A stretch of 27,500 nt of DNA from Chrysomallon squamiferum (Eukaryota; Mollusca; Gastropoda; Neomphalida; Peltospiridae), in assembly GCA_012295275.1 (NCBI GenBank), contig CM022665.1, positions 47,202,102 to 47,229,601 of the forward strand, written 5' to 3'. Below, piece by piece: positions 1 through 11,190 of this stretch. Made by a program: the position numbers and the translations under genes. The first letter of the stretch is position 1, and every line of letters starts with the position of its first letter. Under the pieces are notes generated by a model, which searched no databases, had not been told where the DNA came from, and saw only the letters and a program-made list of their open reading frames with translations.

Positions 1-687
1 TTCACGAAATATATTACATTAAAATCGTGCTTAATTGTTTAGCAAAGATTAGGATTGAGGAATAAGTATTTAACAAATGACTCGAAAGTACTTAAAATGC
101 ATTCAAGCTATTTGTGAGCATTTTATTCGTCTAGATTAAGTCGAATAAAAACGGCATTAAACCTGGAGCTAGGAATCAGATGTGAACACAAAAGCATTAG
201 GGATGAATGCGGAGTAACAAAAAGTCAGGCAATAAATTCATAATCTGATACTGTGAGGACAAGCAGCACATTCAGAGTGTGATATTATTATTAATACATA
301 AAAATTCATATTTAAAAATAAAAATATAATAAATGATAACCACAGAAACGACGAAACAAAGCAATTGTTTTGGACCGATGTTTAAAGGGGGTGGTGGGGG
401 GTGGTCTTGGTCGATTGTTCGTAGAAGAAAGAAGAAAGGAGAAATCCTGCACGTGCAGAGTAAGACAGAGTGCTGGCATTTCCTGTACGACAGCCTCGAT
501 ATGCTGACAAACAAACGTCAAACAAGGGGGAAATCACTCCCACTGAAAACAGTCAAATGTCGCAGCCATTGTGAGCGGATATAAGAAAAGAAAAAAAGAA
601 AGAAAAGTAAATTGAATACAAACACACGGCTCGCGTGACTCGATCTGGGTAACAACGGCGACTTCAGCATCTCCTACTCTCGTTGTC
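1..687. other. Unique AT-rich non-coding DNA
   Basis: No supported gene lies here. Open frames on either strand are under 85 codons and show no recognisable domain. Two small landmarks are visible: a G-rich patch at 387-404 (G runs of 5, 2, 6 and 2, too short for a three-tier quadruplex) and a CACGTG E-box inside TGCACGTGCA at 450-455. A purine-rich stretch follows at 584-610. Confidence 0.6.
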
Positions 688-863
688 TTTTTTTTTTTTT
701 TCTTTTTATATCATCCATTCATATTTATTTTTTTTATTATTTTTATCAAAGACGCCCGCATCTCGCTGGTGCTCATTTAATATGATGTACACCTCGTACA
801 TCGGCAGGTGCTCACAGAAAAAAAAAAAAGGAAAATAAAAAAAAAGAAGAAGAAGAAGAAGAT
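688..863. repeat. T-rich, A-rich and (GAA)n low-complexity patch
   Basis: A T run at 688-701 is followed by T-rich sequence to about 748. A run at 818-829 leads into A-rich sequence and a short (AAG)n at 845-861. These are simple-sequence tracts with no sign of coding. Confidence 0.8.
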
Positions 864-1300
864 TATCGAAATCTCCAATTCCCAATCAGCGGAACGTGGT
901 CTGCGCAAGACAAGCCGCCGCGAGTGTTGTTGACATTGTACCACTCTGCACGGGCATGCGTGCACGTCGTGTGATCCGTCGATGTGTCATCTTCGTGGTC
1001 CGAGGCAGCGTCCCACCTCGGGTTTCGTGTACATAAGTGTCGATTATCCGGCTCGGGGGGTTTAAAGCGTATTCTTTGTGACAAGCCGTCTCAGCCGAGT
1101 GAATGCATTTCCGCTGTCCAAGCCCCTCGTTGTCAATTAGGGGCACTCTTGCAGTCAGGACAGTATCGGCGATTCTTTTTGATTTTTTTTATTTTATATA
1201 TATACCCGTTGTCCTTCATCTACGGGTCATTTGGTCAACATCTAAGGTCACGCTTTCAGCCAGGTATAGAGAGGGATGACAGTTTTATATTTTAATACAG
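864..1300. other. Unique CpG-bearing segment, no gene recognised
   Basis: This stretch is richer in G, C and CpG than its surroundings, for example GCCGCCGCGAG near 914 and GCATGCGTGCACGTCG near 955. Open frames exist on both strands (plus 984-1295, minus 886-1146), but the plus one opens with GTG rather than ATG and neither resembles a known protein. It could be an exon, a promoter or a CpG-retaining regulatory piece, and the sequence does not decide between these. Confidence 0.4.
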
Positions 1301-1515
1301 GAAGAAGGGGAGGGGTAAAAATCATGTTTGATTTTTTTTTTTTTGTCTTTATTTTGCTTTCAGTTTTATTATTTTTCAATATGACTGGTGCTAATTTGTC
1401 TTGTCAGAATAAGTACGTAGATAAAAATAAGAAGAGATCATATTAAAAATAATTAGTATTCATAATATCATCATATAGTTACCACAAAAACTATCAGTGA
1501 TGCTGCTGCTTCTTG

Positions 1516-1550
<35 letters not shown>

Positions 1551-1782
1551 TTACTACTGCTATTATTACTACTATGACTACTGCTGTTACTACTGTGAGT
1601 CTACTACTAATATTACTTTTACCACTGCTACTACGACTACTATTACTACTACAACTACTATATCAACTACTATAACTCCTACTAGTGTTACTATCACTGC
1701 TGCTATTACTACTACTACTACTACAGCTACTACTACTACTACTATTCTAAAACTACTGCTACTACTACTATTACCGTTATAA
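1516..1782. repeat. Compound (CTA)n microsatellite
   Basis: A near-perfect (CTA)n run at 1516-1550 continues as an interrupted mixture of CTA, TTA, CTG and ACT triplets to about 1782. The 89-codon plus-strand frame through it is only a translation of the repeat (Tyr/Thr/Leu runs). Confidence 0.93.
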
Positions 1783-1851
1783 CAACTTCATGATGCCATT
1801 AATATATTACCGTCTTTTTTCTTCTACAAAACACAAAGATAAGCAAAGTGC

Positions 1852-2198
<347 letters not shown>

Positions 2199-2432
2199 AC
2201 GAGAGCAAGTGAGAGAGTAAAAATAAACCTGAATTTTTTTCTGAGAAATAAAAGGAAGAAATAAAGAAAAAAATGAAATCATTATTTACAATCGGAGAAA
2301 TAATCAAAACCAGTATCACAGTGTAAAATAATCCAACACAAAACATCTCCGAGTTTTCTTCGCTTTCAGTAATATCCCGTTCCGACCACCAGACCACAAA
2401 CCCACGAACCGTGCATGACCCGAAGCGACATC

Positions 2433-2517
2433 TACACACACACACACGCACGAACACACGCACACACGAATGGGTGTGAGCCTCAGGACGTTGTAGTAGT
2501 GGTAGTAGTAGTAGTAG
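2433..2517. repeat. (CA)n then (GTA)n short microsatellites
   Basis: An imperfect (CA)n with CG interruptions spans 2433-2468, and an imperfect (GTA)n spans 2491-2517, separated by 22 bp of unique sequence. Confidence 0.88.
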
Positions 2518-3248
2518 GCGTTCAGTGCGGAAATCTTTTTTTACCTCCGTGCCTGTGTGTCTATTGTAGTGCTGTAGATTCACCTTTTACCTCGCATTGT
2601 CTGGGAGGGATATACACGATGAACAAAAAAAAAAAAAAGAACCTAATTAGCTAAAGATGATACTTTCTGCAAATCACGGGACACAGAATGGGATGCACTC
2701 TTCACGACCTGCAGTTTCCTTTCTGTCAGAAATCTGTATCATTGTGATCGCGAGGGATCTTTTTTTCTTTTGGAAATATCTATGAAGGTGACGATCGTTT
2801 GTGGTGGTCTTTGTTAGGCTGACACTGCGAGTGAAAGGAAAGCTGTCATCAGTAAGCAATTTTCACCGCTCGCAAAGACTGCTCAGTCAAATAGTTGTAA
2901 TTGATTTTCGCAAAAGAATTAGATATATATCCCCGATACATTCAGAGTGAATGCTGTCGTCTGCTCTTTGTTCCTTTAATATACTCATCCGTCTACTGTC
3001 AGAACAAACAAAAAAATAATAAAAAAAAAAAAAATGTTCTCGTTTATTAAAGTCTTTATGTACAGGGAGATGATATTGGTTGCTTTTTTTCTTCTTCTTT
3101 TGTTTTGTTTTCTTTCTTTGTCGTATCTTTAAGACAAATTGGAAGGTAGATAATTATTTCGTTTTGAAAGACACCTTTTGAAACGTTGTGGTAAATTAGC
3201 AGTTCCGAAAGTTGATGGAGGATGTTGATTGTCAAGGCCCTTGAAAGG
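2518..3248. other. Unique AT-rich DNA, no gene seen
   Basis: Only short A or T runs (for example 2626-2638 and near 3023) break up otherwise unique sequence. No frame of useful length and no RNA motif were noticed. Confidence 0.55.
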
Positions 3249-3380
3249 TTTATTTTATTTTTTTAATTATTTAATTATTTATTTATTTAATTATTTATTT
3301 ATTTTTTTATTTTACCAATTTTATTTTATTTTTTTTATTTTTATTTTTTTGTAGTTTATCTACGGATATAAAAAGTGGGC

Positions 3381-3411
<31 letters not shown>

Positions 3412-3438
3412 TCTTGATATTGATGATGATGATGATGA
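3249..3438. repeat. (TTTA)n blocks and a (GAT)n run
   Basis: Degenerate TTTA/ATTT sequence spans 3249-3350. A clean (TTTA)n follows at 3381-3412 and a short (GAT)n at 3420-3438. Confidence 0.9.
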
Positions 3439-3958
3439 ACAACGACAACAGCAACAATTGACACCAGTCAGAACAAGTGGTAGCAGTAGTTCTGGCATCG
3501 TGTCGTTATTTCCAGTCAGTTAAAATATAATTTTAAAAACAGGACAGTAATCAATATCTGTGACGCCAGTAAGAAGATGGTTTTCCTGTGTGTTGTATAA
3601 GAGGAGTCGACATTTTCAAATTCTGCTAGCGGCATCTTCCCACACTTCACTGTCATCATCGCCTTTTTTTAAAAAATAAAATTAAAAAATAAATTTTTTG
3701 ACCTACATTCTACTCCGGGGTGTAGATTTCCTTTCACACCAGTATCTAATTAGACGTTATGCTACTGGAAAGTAGGCCAGTTTCCTTTTCTTTCTTATTT
3801 TTTTTTTCTTTTCTTTTTAACTCAAATATGTCAGGTCTCTTTTTCAACGAGGACAGTACTCATTATATCCCCCAAATCTTTCATAACTTAGACAAACCCC
3901 TCCGTATTCATTAAGCACCATCCCCCCTTCTACTCCTCTTTTTTTTTTTTTTTTTTTT
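3439..3958. other. Unique AT-rich DNA ending in a T run
   Basis: There is no supported gene. T-rich patches lie near 3790-3820, and a poly-T run of about 20 bases at 3939-3958 borders the CpG-bearing island that follows. Confidence 0.55.
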
Positions 3959-5550
<1,592 letters not shown>

Positions 5551-6240
5551 CAATAGCGGGGGAAAAAAAATAAAAATAAAATAAAAATGATGACAAGCCC
5601 ACAATTTCCATGTTTAGCTAAATGTAAAGAACCAAAGAGTAATTATTAAAATGTCATGATTTAAATATAAACTGAAAAGTATACTGATCGCATGAAAACC
5701 ATTTACGTCTTTTTAAAACACAGTAATAGATTTTATTGCTGTACATTAAATGCACATTTGAAAATAAACTGACACGAAAAAAAATGCAGGAAGCAAAAAT
5801 AATTAAACCTACAACAGACATTTAAAAAATATGATTTATTACACAGCAGTATGTATGATACGAAACAAAACAAAAAATAAAATAATAAAATAAAATAAAA
5901 TTTCTGTTGCATGAAAGAAAGAAAAAAGATAAGAAGGTAAGAAAAAAGAAAAATAAATGAACAGAAGAAAGAATTAAAATAAATGAAAGCCCGAATCATT
6001 CGAAGGAAGACTAAATGAATGAAAGAAAGATAGGATGAATGAAAAAAGAATGGAAAAAATAGATGGATGAATGAAATGAATGAAAAGAAAAAAGTAAAAA
6101 TTACTTTAATAAAAAAAAAAATTACTTAAAGAAAGAAAGAACGAATTAAACGAAAACCAAAAGGATGAATGAAAGAAAGAAACAGACGAATTAAAGAAAA
6201 AATTATGAATAAAGAACAAAAAAAAAAAAAAAAAAATCCA
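5551..6240. repeat. A-rich low-complexity field with degenerate GAAA/GAAT/AAAT units
   Basis: Long A-rich sequence holds runs of AAAT, GAAAG and GAATGAAT units, especially from 5870 to 6240, and a poly-A run near 6220-6236. The minus-strand frame at 5733-5999 (Phe/Leu/Tyr-rich) is the reverse translation of this bias and is not a supported gene. Confidence 0.75.
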
Positions 6241-6640
6241 TGAATCCATCAATGAATATGAAAAATATTTACGCTGCTCAGATCATGAGAAAACAACTCT
6301 GCATGCGGATAATTTTATTTTTATTATACACAAGCGACTTCCGCCTGTCACTCACTGACTGATTCTCGCCATTTTTGTTTTTGTAGACTGTCTCTCGATC
6401 TGACCTTAAAGCTGACATCCGGGGGCAAATGTGGTGACCCTTAAAAAGGGGTCAGCTTCTTTCTGAAAACATGAAGTGGGCAGCCAGTGTCCAGTGTCCA
6501 GGTATATGATTAACAAACATAATAATAAAAGAACGATAAGAAAATTTGTGGACGATTATTTTTTCTGAAAGAAAAGAACTCTGGCTGCGACCTTCAATTA
6601 CTCCATGGTAAACTTGATTTTTATCTTTTTCTTTTACAAC
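6241..6640. other. Unique segment with a nuclear-receptor-like everted repeat
   Basis: No gene is supported. TGACCC at 6435-6440 and GGGTCA at 6449-6454 form an everted pair with an 8-bp spacer. A 7-bp CCAGTGT unit is repeated about 2.5 times at 6484-6501. Confidence 0.4.
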
Positions 6641-6646
6641 CACCAC

Positions 6647-6679
<33 letters not shown>

Positions 6680-6702
6680 TATCATTAGTTTCATTAGTTT
6701 TA

Positions 6703-6770
<68 letters not shown>

Positions 6771-6801
6771 GTTATTATTATTATCATTATTGTTATCATT
6801 A

Positions 6802-6838
<37 letters not shown>

Positions 6839-7029
6839 GATCGCTATTATTTTTATCATTAATAATATTATTATTGTAATTATTATTATTACTACTACTA
6901 CTGCTACTGCTACTACTACTACTACAACCACTGCTACTACAATTATTGTTATCATCGTTTTCGTCGTAGTTTACTTACTGGTATTACCGTATCATCATCA
7001 TTACTATTAACTTTCTTCTTCTTCTTCTT
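6641..7029. repeat. (ATC)n / (ATT)n / (CTA)n / (TTC)n compound microsatellite
   Basis: (CAT)n spans about 6641-6680. A long, mostly ATT array with ATC interruptions spans about 6700-6890, followed by ACT/GCT triplets to about 6940. A short (TTC)n lies at 7012-7029. The 167-codon minus-strand frame across it is Ile/Met/Val runs from the repeat. Confidence 0.93.
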
Positions 7030-7277
7030 GTTTTATTCTTTTTTTGAGATCTGTAACATCTATAATCATCTGTATTTTGTTCTCAATATGTAAAAGAACA
7101 TGGTAAGTGTTTTCTCGTATAAAGCAAACTGTAAGCAAAATATCCACACAGACAGCCAGTTATCAAAAACTAACAGCACGAGAAGAGTGTACGTGAAAAA
7201 ATGCAATGCTGCTAGCTTAAACGTTCTTACAGATATCAGTTGAGAACTACTAAGTATGTCTAACCATATCTACCTAG

Positions 7278-7279
<2 letters not shown>
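7030..7279. other. Unique AT-rich DNA
   Basis: No gene, RNA or repeat structure was noticed in this interval. Confidence 0.5.

Positions 7280-7366
<87 letters not shown>
7280..7366 (+). repeat. (CT)n array, about 87 bp
   Basis: A pure CT run, followed by ATCGAT and a short GTCTGTCTGTC. Confidence 0.97.
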
Positions 7367-7368
<2 letters not shown>

Positions 7369-7895
7369 GATATGTCTGTCTGTCCATATATTTATCTGCA
7401 AATATTTTATTCTTGACATTTATATTTAATGTAACAAATCAAGAAAACAGATATACCAGAAAAAAGAAACAAAGATGCTAATGAAGTGGCTAGCAGGTTA
7501 GATTGGGAAATAACCAAATGGATGTTCGTAGGAGATTTCGATCCTAAACAGTTATCGTGCTTCCAGGGAAATGACGGTAGCTGTTCTCTCTTGCCTTCTT
7601 ACTGCAAGACGAAATTTGAAGATAAAAACTAAAAATTTATTTATTTAAAGTAAGAAAAAATAATAAAAAAATAAAAGAGAAAAAAGTTCCCATAACAACA
7701 ATCGTGAGAGAAGGAGCAGCGGTTGGTATGTGTGCTGGTAAATAAAACCTTCACCTTACGTACATAAACAAGTAGATCCGAGCAGAATTGTCCGCCCCTA
7801 GCTATACATTTCTCAGACGATACGTCGTTAGTTTAATTTCACGTTGTTGTCTTCAAACGAGCCGCCATGTTGTTCTGTAACCTAGTTACAAACAG
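7367..7895. other. Unique AT-rich DNA
   Basis: Unique sequence with an A-rich patch at 7625-7685. Near its right end, GCCGCCATGTTG (7861-7872) reads on the minus strand as CAACATGGCGGC. That is both a YY1-type word and a nine-residue Met-Ala-Ala mini-frame too short to annotate as a gene. Confidence 0.5.
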
Positions 7896-7928
<33 letters not shown>

Positions 7929-7940
7929 GAAAAAAAAAAA
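7896..7940. repeat. A-run / (AT)n / A-run
   Basis: Poly-A at 7896-7911, (AT)n at 7911-7927 and poly-A at 7930-7940. Confidence 0.92.
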
Positions 7941-8168
7941 GGGACTTGTCAACACTCACTCATTGTAAATACTTCTTCAGAAAACGTATCCAACGAGACG
8001 TAATTAAATCGCAAACATTGTTATCTCCATATTTAATGAGCTATAATTTTCACCAGACAATAAATTGCTTTTCTGTTGTTGTTTTTTTTCAGATCAGTTA
8101 TAGGTCAGCTGTTGTAATTGCCGCTATGGAAAGGACGGAGGGACGGACGGGGCTGAACCGCGGACTAT

Positions 8169-8209
8169 GATCAGTCAGCCTCGATCTGGATCAGTCAGCC
8201 TCGATCTGG
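8169..8209 (+). repeat. Perfect 20-bp tandem duplication
   Basis: The unit GATCAGTCAGCCTCGATCTG occurs at 8169-8188 and again, identically, at 8189-8208. It lies in a GC-richer patch just after a GGAC-rich run (8132-8150). Perfect identity of a non-simple unit suggests a recent slippage or a duplicated binding site. GATC occurs twice in each copy. Confidence 0.95.
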
Positions 8210-8615
8210 TTGTCTTCGCGGTGTTTGTTTCCACGCGGCCGGACAGGGCTCTGTCGTTATGTTCTCGAGTTTCTAAATCTTTAATCGAATAAATCTGCCC
8301 CCTCGAAGGCTTCCTGGGCCTTGCCTTGCTTTCGTTCGCATGGAATTATGGGATATAGAATTAGAGTCCGAGCGATGAAATAATGAATCGGTTTGGTAGG
8401 AAGGTGGGTGGGTATTTCTCAAAGACTGGGATAAGAACGTGAAGTACATGATACTGAAAACAATGCTAAGCTCGGCTGAAAGGAAATATCCTATCCGACG
8501 ACTTTGCGTGTTTCCTCTCTCTCTCCTCCATTGTCTGTCTCTGTACGACATAATGTAACGTCAGGATCCACTGCTGTTGTCTCTGATACGTTGTCGTCGT
8601 TTCGTGTGTGCTGCC
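8210..8615. other. Unique DNA, no gene recognised
   Basis: Mixed composition with a minus-strand frame of 92 codons (8273-8551) that I do not recognise and that lacks any domain signature. Confidence 0.45.
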
Positions 8616-8820
8616 GTGTGTGTGTGTGTGTGTGTGTTTTACAATAAAGCCAGTTTAAAAATAGACCTCCTATTTTAAGTCAATTTATTAAAAAAGTAAA
8701 CCAAATGTGTAAAAATAATAAAAAATAAAGTACAATTATGTTAATAAAACATGCGAAAGCTAAAAAACACAGAAAAAAAATAAATAAAAGCTCAAATAAA
8801 TAAATAAATAAATAAATAAA
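8616..8820. repeat. (GT)n, then A-rich DNA and (AAAT)n
   Basis: (GT)n at 8616-8637, A-rich sequence to about 8790, and a clean (AAAT)n at 8793-8820. Confidence 0.9.
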
Positions 8821-8877
8821 ATGTGTATTTGAACTTAACTGTGTCACAATTAGTTAATTTACTATGCCACCATTAAG

Positions 8878-9084
8878 CTGCTGCTACTACTACGGCTTCT
8901 TATGCTACTATAACTACTACAACCTCTGCTACTACTATCACTAATACTACTGTTACTACTGTATACACTATTACTGCTACCATTACTACTAGTACTACTG
9001 CTACTGCTACTGCTATACACACATACATACATACTTACTTACATACATACATACATACATTCAACACACACAGACACACACACA
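8878..9084. repeat. Degenerate (CTA/CTG)n, (CATA)n and (CA)n
   Basis: CTA/CTG-type triplets with many interruptions span 8878-9014. (CATA)n units follow at about 9020-9060 and an imperfect (CA)n at 9063-9084. Confidence 0.9.
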
Positions 9085-9649
9085 TATCTCATGGTTTAAA
9101 ACTGCTTCCGAATTTCCCCTTGGAAACAAACTGACCTATGTAACAGTTACATTCTCAGCTACAACAGCTTTTAAAAAACATTACAAAATAAATGTATTTT
9201 TGTCCATCCGTCCTTTTCTAGAAGCAACCAGAAGATAAAAAACAAAACAAAAACAACACCTGAATAAATCACAATTTAATTATTTTATTATTAATTATTT
9301 GACGAAATGATAAAGTTAAAATGAATCTGAATAGTGCTTTACATACCTAACATTTTTTTTATTTTTTTTTATTTTTTAATAATTGATTTGAAAGAGGAAA
9401 CACGGTTAATGAAGAAAACTGTAGAACGATCAGGGACAGAAATTTTTTATTATTATTATTATTATTTATTATTAATACATATGTATTATTATAGAGAGAA
9501 AAAAAAAAAGACAAACACACACAAAAAGCTCTCACTATTTAATTGGAACTCAAAAAAACAGTATCACTAAAACAAATGTGCACAAAATTCCAGCAGAAAT
9601 GATGTAAACAAGAAGCAAAAAGATTTCCGTCTCGTCTGTTTTATTGTAA
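9085..9649. other. Unique AT-rich DNA with short ATT tract
   Basis: T-rich at 9352-9380 and a short (ATT)n at about 9446-9474. No gene is supported. Confidence 0.5.
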
Positions 9650-9822
9650 CTGTTTCTAAAAATAGACCGCGCACTCGGATATCACATTCGCCATTATCGA
9701 TCCGATGACGTCATGAACCGAGCGAGATCTGTAATTACGACGTAAGTTCGCGTGTCTCGCGGAACACACAGAAGAAAGAACGATTGCTAAATTACCTTCC
9801 ATTTAATTTCGTCTGATTTATG
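9650..9822. promoter_or_regulatory. Candidate regulatory island with consensus CRE
   Basis: A CpG-bearing unique segment contains the full palindromic cAMP-response element TGACGTCA at 9706-9713 and an ACGACGT word near 9736. It lies 110 bp upstream of a small ORF that starts in ATGGCG. CREB/ATF bZIP proteins bind this octamer in animals. Use here is inferred from the motif only. Confidence 0.3.
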
Positions 9823-9930
9823 ATGGCGAGGCTAGGTGGGCGTGGCCAGACTAACCCACAAGTTAATTACTGCGGAACCCGTGAACTGGTTTCAAGGGTG
9901 AGCCCTATTGTTCCCGAATGGAGGAAATAA
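9823..9930 (+). CDS. Small ORF, 35 codons, unrecognised
   Basis: ATG at 9823 opens a 35-codon frame that ends in TAA at 9928-9930. It begins MARLGGRGQTN and is Arg/Gly-rich at the start. A GTGAGC word at 9898-9903, preceded by AAGG, resembles a 5' splice donor, so the start of this frame could alternatively be a short first coding exon. Upstream sequence carries a consensus CRE, and a KLF-like GGGCGTGGC lies inside the frame at 9838-9846. I do not recognise the peptide. Chance occurrence is quite possible at this length. Confidence 0.12.
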   Translation: MARLGGRGQTNPQVNYCGTRELVSRVSPIVPEWRK

Positions 9931-10213
9931 TCCTTTAAATCGCTGTTGACAATAATGAAGTTTATTAACTTGACTTTTATGACTGATGTGAATTAAGAAA
10001 TATCTGACAAAAGTAATTGTATGCTTGAGTTTAATGGCTAATTTAATTTTTTTTTTTTTTTTCATTATTGTCTGGAAGAATTTTATTATCTAAATAATAA
10101 TAATAATAATATTAATAACAATAGCGATGATGATTAGAAAATTGAAAGAAAATGCTTTATGTGGAAATGAATAAGAAGATAATATAAGAAAATTATTATT
10201 GCAAATTTATAAC
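9931..10213. other. AT-rich DNA with T run and (AAT)n
   Basis: A T run spans about 10047-10062 and (AAT)n about 10096-10112. Otherwise the DNA is unique. Confidence 0.55.
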
Positions 10214-10272
10214 ATCTATCTATCTATCTATCTATCAATCTATCTATCTATCTATCTATCTATATATCTATC

Positions 10273-10299
<27 letters not shown>
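10214..10299. repeat. (ATCT)n passing into (AT)n
   Basis: ATCT tetranucleotides with one ATCA interruption pass into mixed ATCT/AT and then a pure (AT)n that ends near 10299. Confidence 0.93.
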
Positions 10300-10305
<6 letters not shown>

Positions 10306-10311
10306 AATAAT

Positions 10312-10357
10312 TTATTGTAAATTTATATATATATATATATATATAAATTTACAATAA
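10312..10357. repeat. Perfect 46-bp AT-rich palindrome
   Basis: Arms TTATTGTAAATTT... and ...AAATTTACAATAA mirror each other perfectly around an (AT)n centre at about 10334/10335. The outermost matching bases are 10312 and 10357, and 10311/10358 do not pair. Such a sequence can extrude a cruciform or fold as RNA. Confidence 0.9.
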
Positions 10358-10412
10358 TAATTTTATATAAATAAATAAATTTTACTTAATTGCTGTCTTC
10401 ATTGTCGTTACT

Positions 10413-10555
10413 ATTTTTATTGTTATTATTATGATTATTAATATTTTACTACTATTACTGTTATTACTACTGATACTAGTATTGTCATCATTATATTATT
10501 ATTATTATTATTACTATTATTATTATTTTCAGTATCATTATTATTGTTGTTGTTG

Positions 10556-10592
<37 letters not shown>
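10413..10592. repeat. Compound (ATT)n with (GTT)n and (CTA) parts
   Basis: ATT triplets with ACT, ATC and a (GTT)n insert near 10544-10560. The right part (10560-10592) is clean ATT. The frames with Asn/Ile/Tyr runs on either strand are repeat translation. Confidence 0.93.
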
Positions 10593-10595
<3 letters not shown>

Positions 10596-10624
10596 AATAT
10601 TCCTTGCACAGAACTTGAAGCATG

Positions 10625-10747
10625 CACGTGTTTTGAAAAGAACAGAACCAGCAGTTGAAACGTTGTAGACGTGCACGTGAACTATACAAAAATAATGTTC
10701 TTGTTGTTTTCTTTTTCAGCTTCAAGATGTCGCCAGTGCACGTGCAC
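10625..10747. promoter_or_regulatory. Cluster of three CACGTG E-boxes
   Basis: CACGTG occurs at 10625-10630, 10674-10679 and 10739-10744. The last sits inside a perfect 12-bp palindrome GTGCACGTGCAC (10736-10747), and the second inside GTGCACGTGA. CACGTG is the core bound by bHLH proteins such as Myc/Max, USF and Clock-type dimers. The flanking GCAC/GTGC is shared between copies. A splice-acceptor-like tract ends at CAG 10717-10719, but the frame after it closes quickly. Confidence 0.35.
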
Positions 10748-10861
10748 CTAACGTCTGATTCATTTTAAGAATATCTTAATAGAAACATTTTTTTGCTTTA
10801 CAAAATAGTAATGAATGCATTTGTGATGCGTTCAGACCAGCATGTTATGTATATGAATAGT

Positions 10862-10862
<1 letters not shown>

Positions 10863-10938
<76 letters not shown>

Positions 10939-10980
10939 ATTATTTTTTAAAGTTAGAAAATACGCAAATACGTAAATACG

Positions 10981-11014
<34 letters not shown>
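10863..11014 (+). repeat. (AG)n then (CA)n
   Basis: Pure (AG)n at 10863-10936. After 48 bp of AT-rich spacer containing ACGCAAATACG-type repeats, (CA)n follows at about 10985-11014. Confidence 0.96.
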
Positions 11015-11016
<2 letters not shown>

Positions 11017-11034
11017 TGTTGGTATTCACTCACA

Positions 11035-11190
11035 CTGAAGTCACATTACCAGTACCACGATTCAGCTGTCAATGTAATTACGTCATACATCACACGTCAT
11101 GTTATTGTGTTGAACAAGAACTGTTTAAACTAATACTGATTTACTGACGTCACTTACCGTTAGTTTTCGTTAATTACGTCACACGTAACT
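11035..11190 (+). promoter_or_regulatory. Degenerate duplication carrying four CRE-type ACGTCA motifs
   Basis: ACGTCA lies at 11080-11085, 11094-11099, 11147-11152 and 11176-11181, all in the same orientation. The third is part of a full TGACGTCA (11145-11152). Two blocks look like an old tandem duplication. CTGAAGTCACATTACC at 11035 matches CTGACGTCACTTACC at 11144, and AATTACGTCA followed by CACACGT recurs at about 11077 and 11173. bZIP (CREB/ATF) binding is inferred from the motif. Confidence 0.4.

Noticed and set aside
984-1295. 103-codon frame in CpG-bearing DNA
   Set aside because: GTG start and no similarity noticed. Its end is Phe/Ile-rich from T-rich sequence.
8069-8092. Splice-acceptor-like polypyrimidine tract ending in CAG (another at 10707-10719)
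   Set aside because: Such tracts are frequent in T-rich DNA. The frames that follow close within about 15-25 codons and no donor-paired exon is evident.
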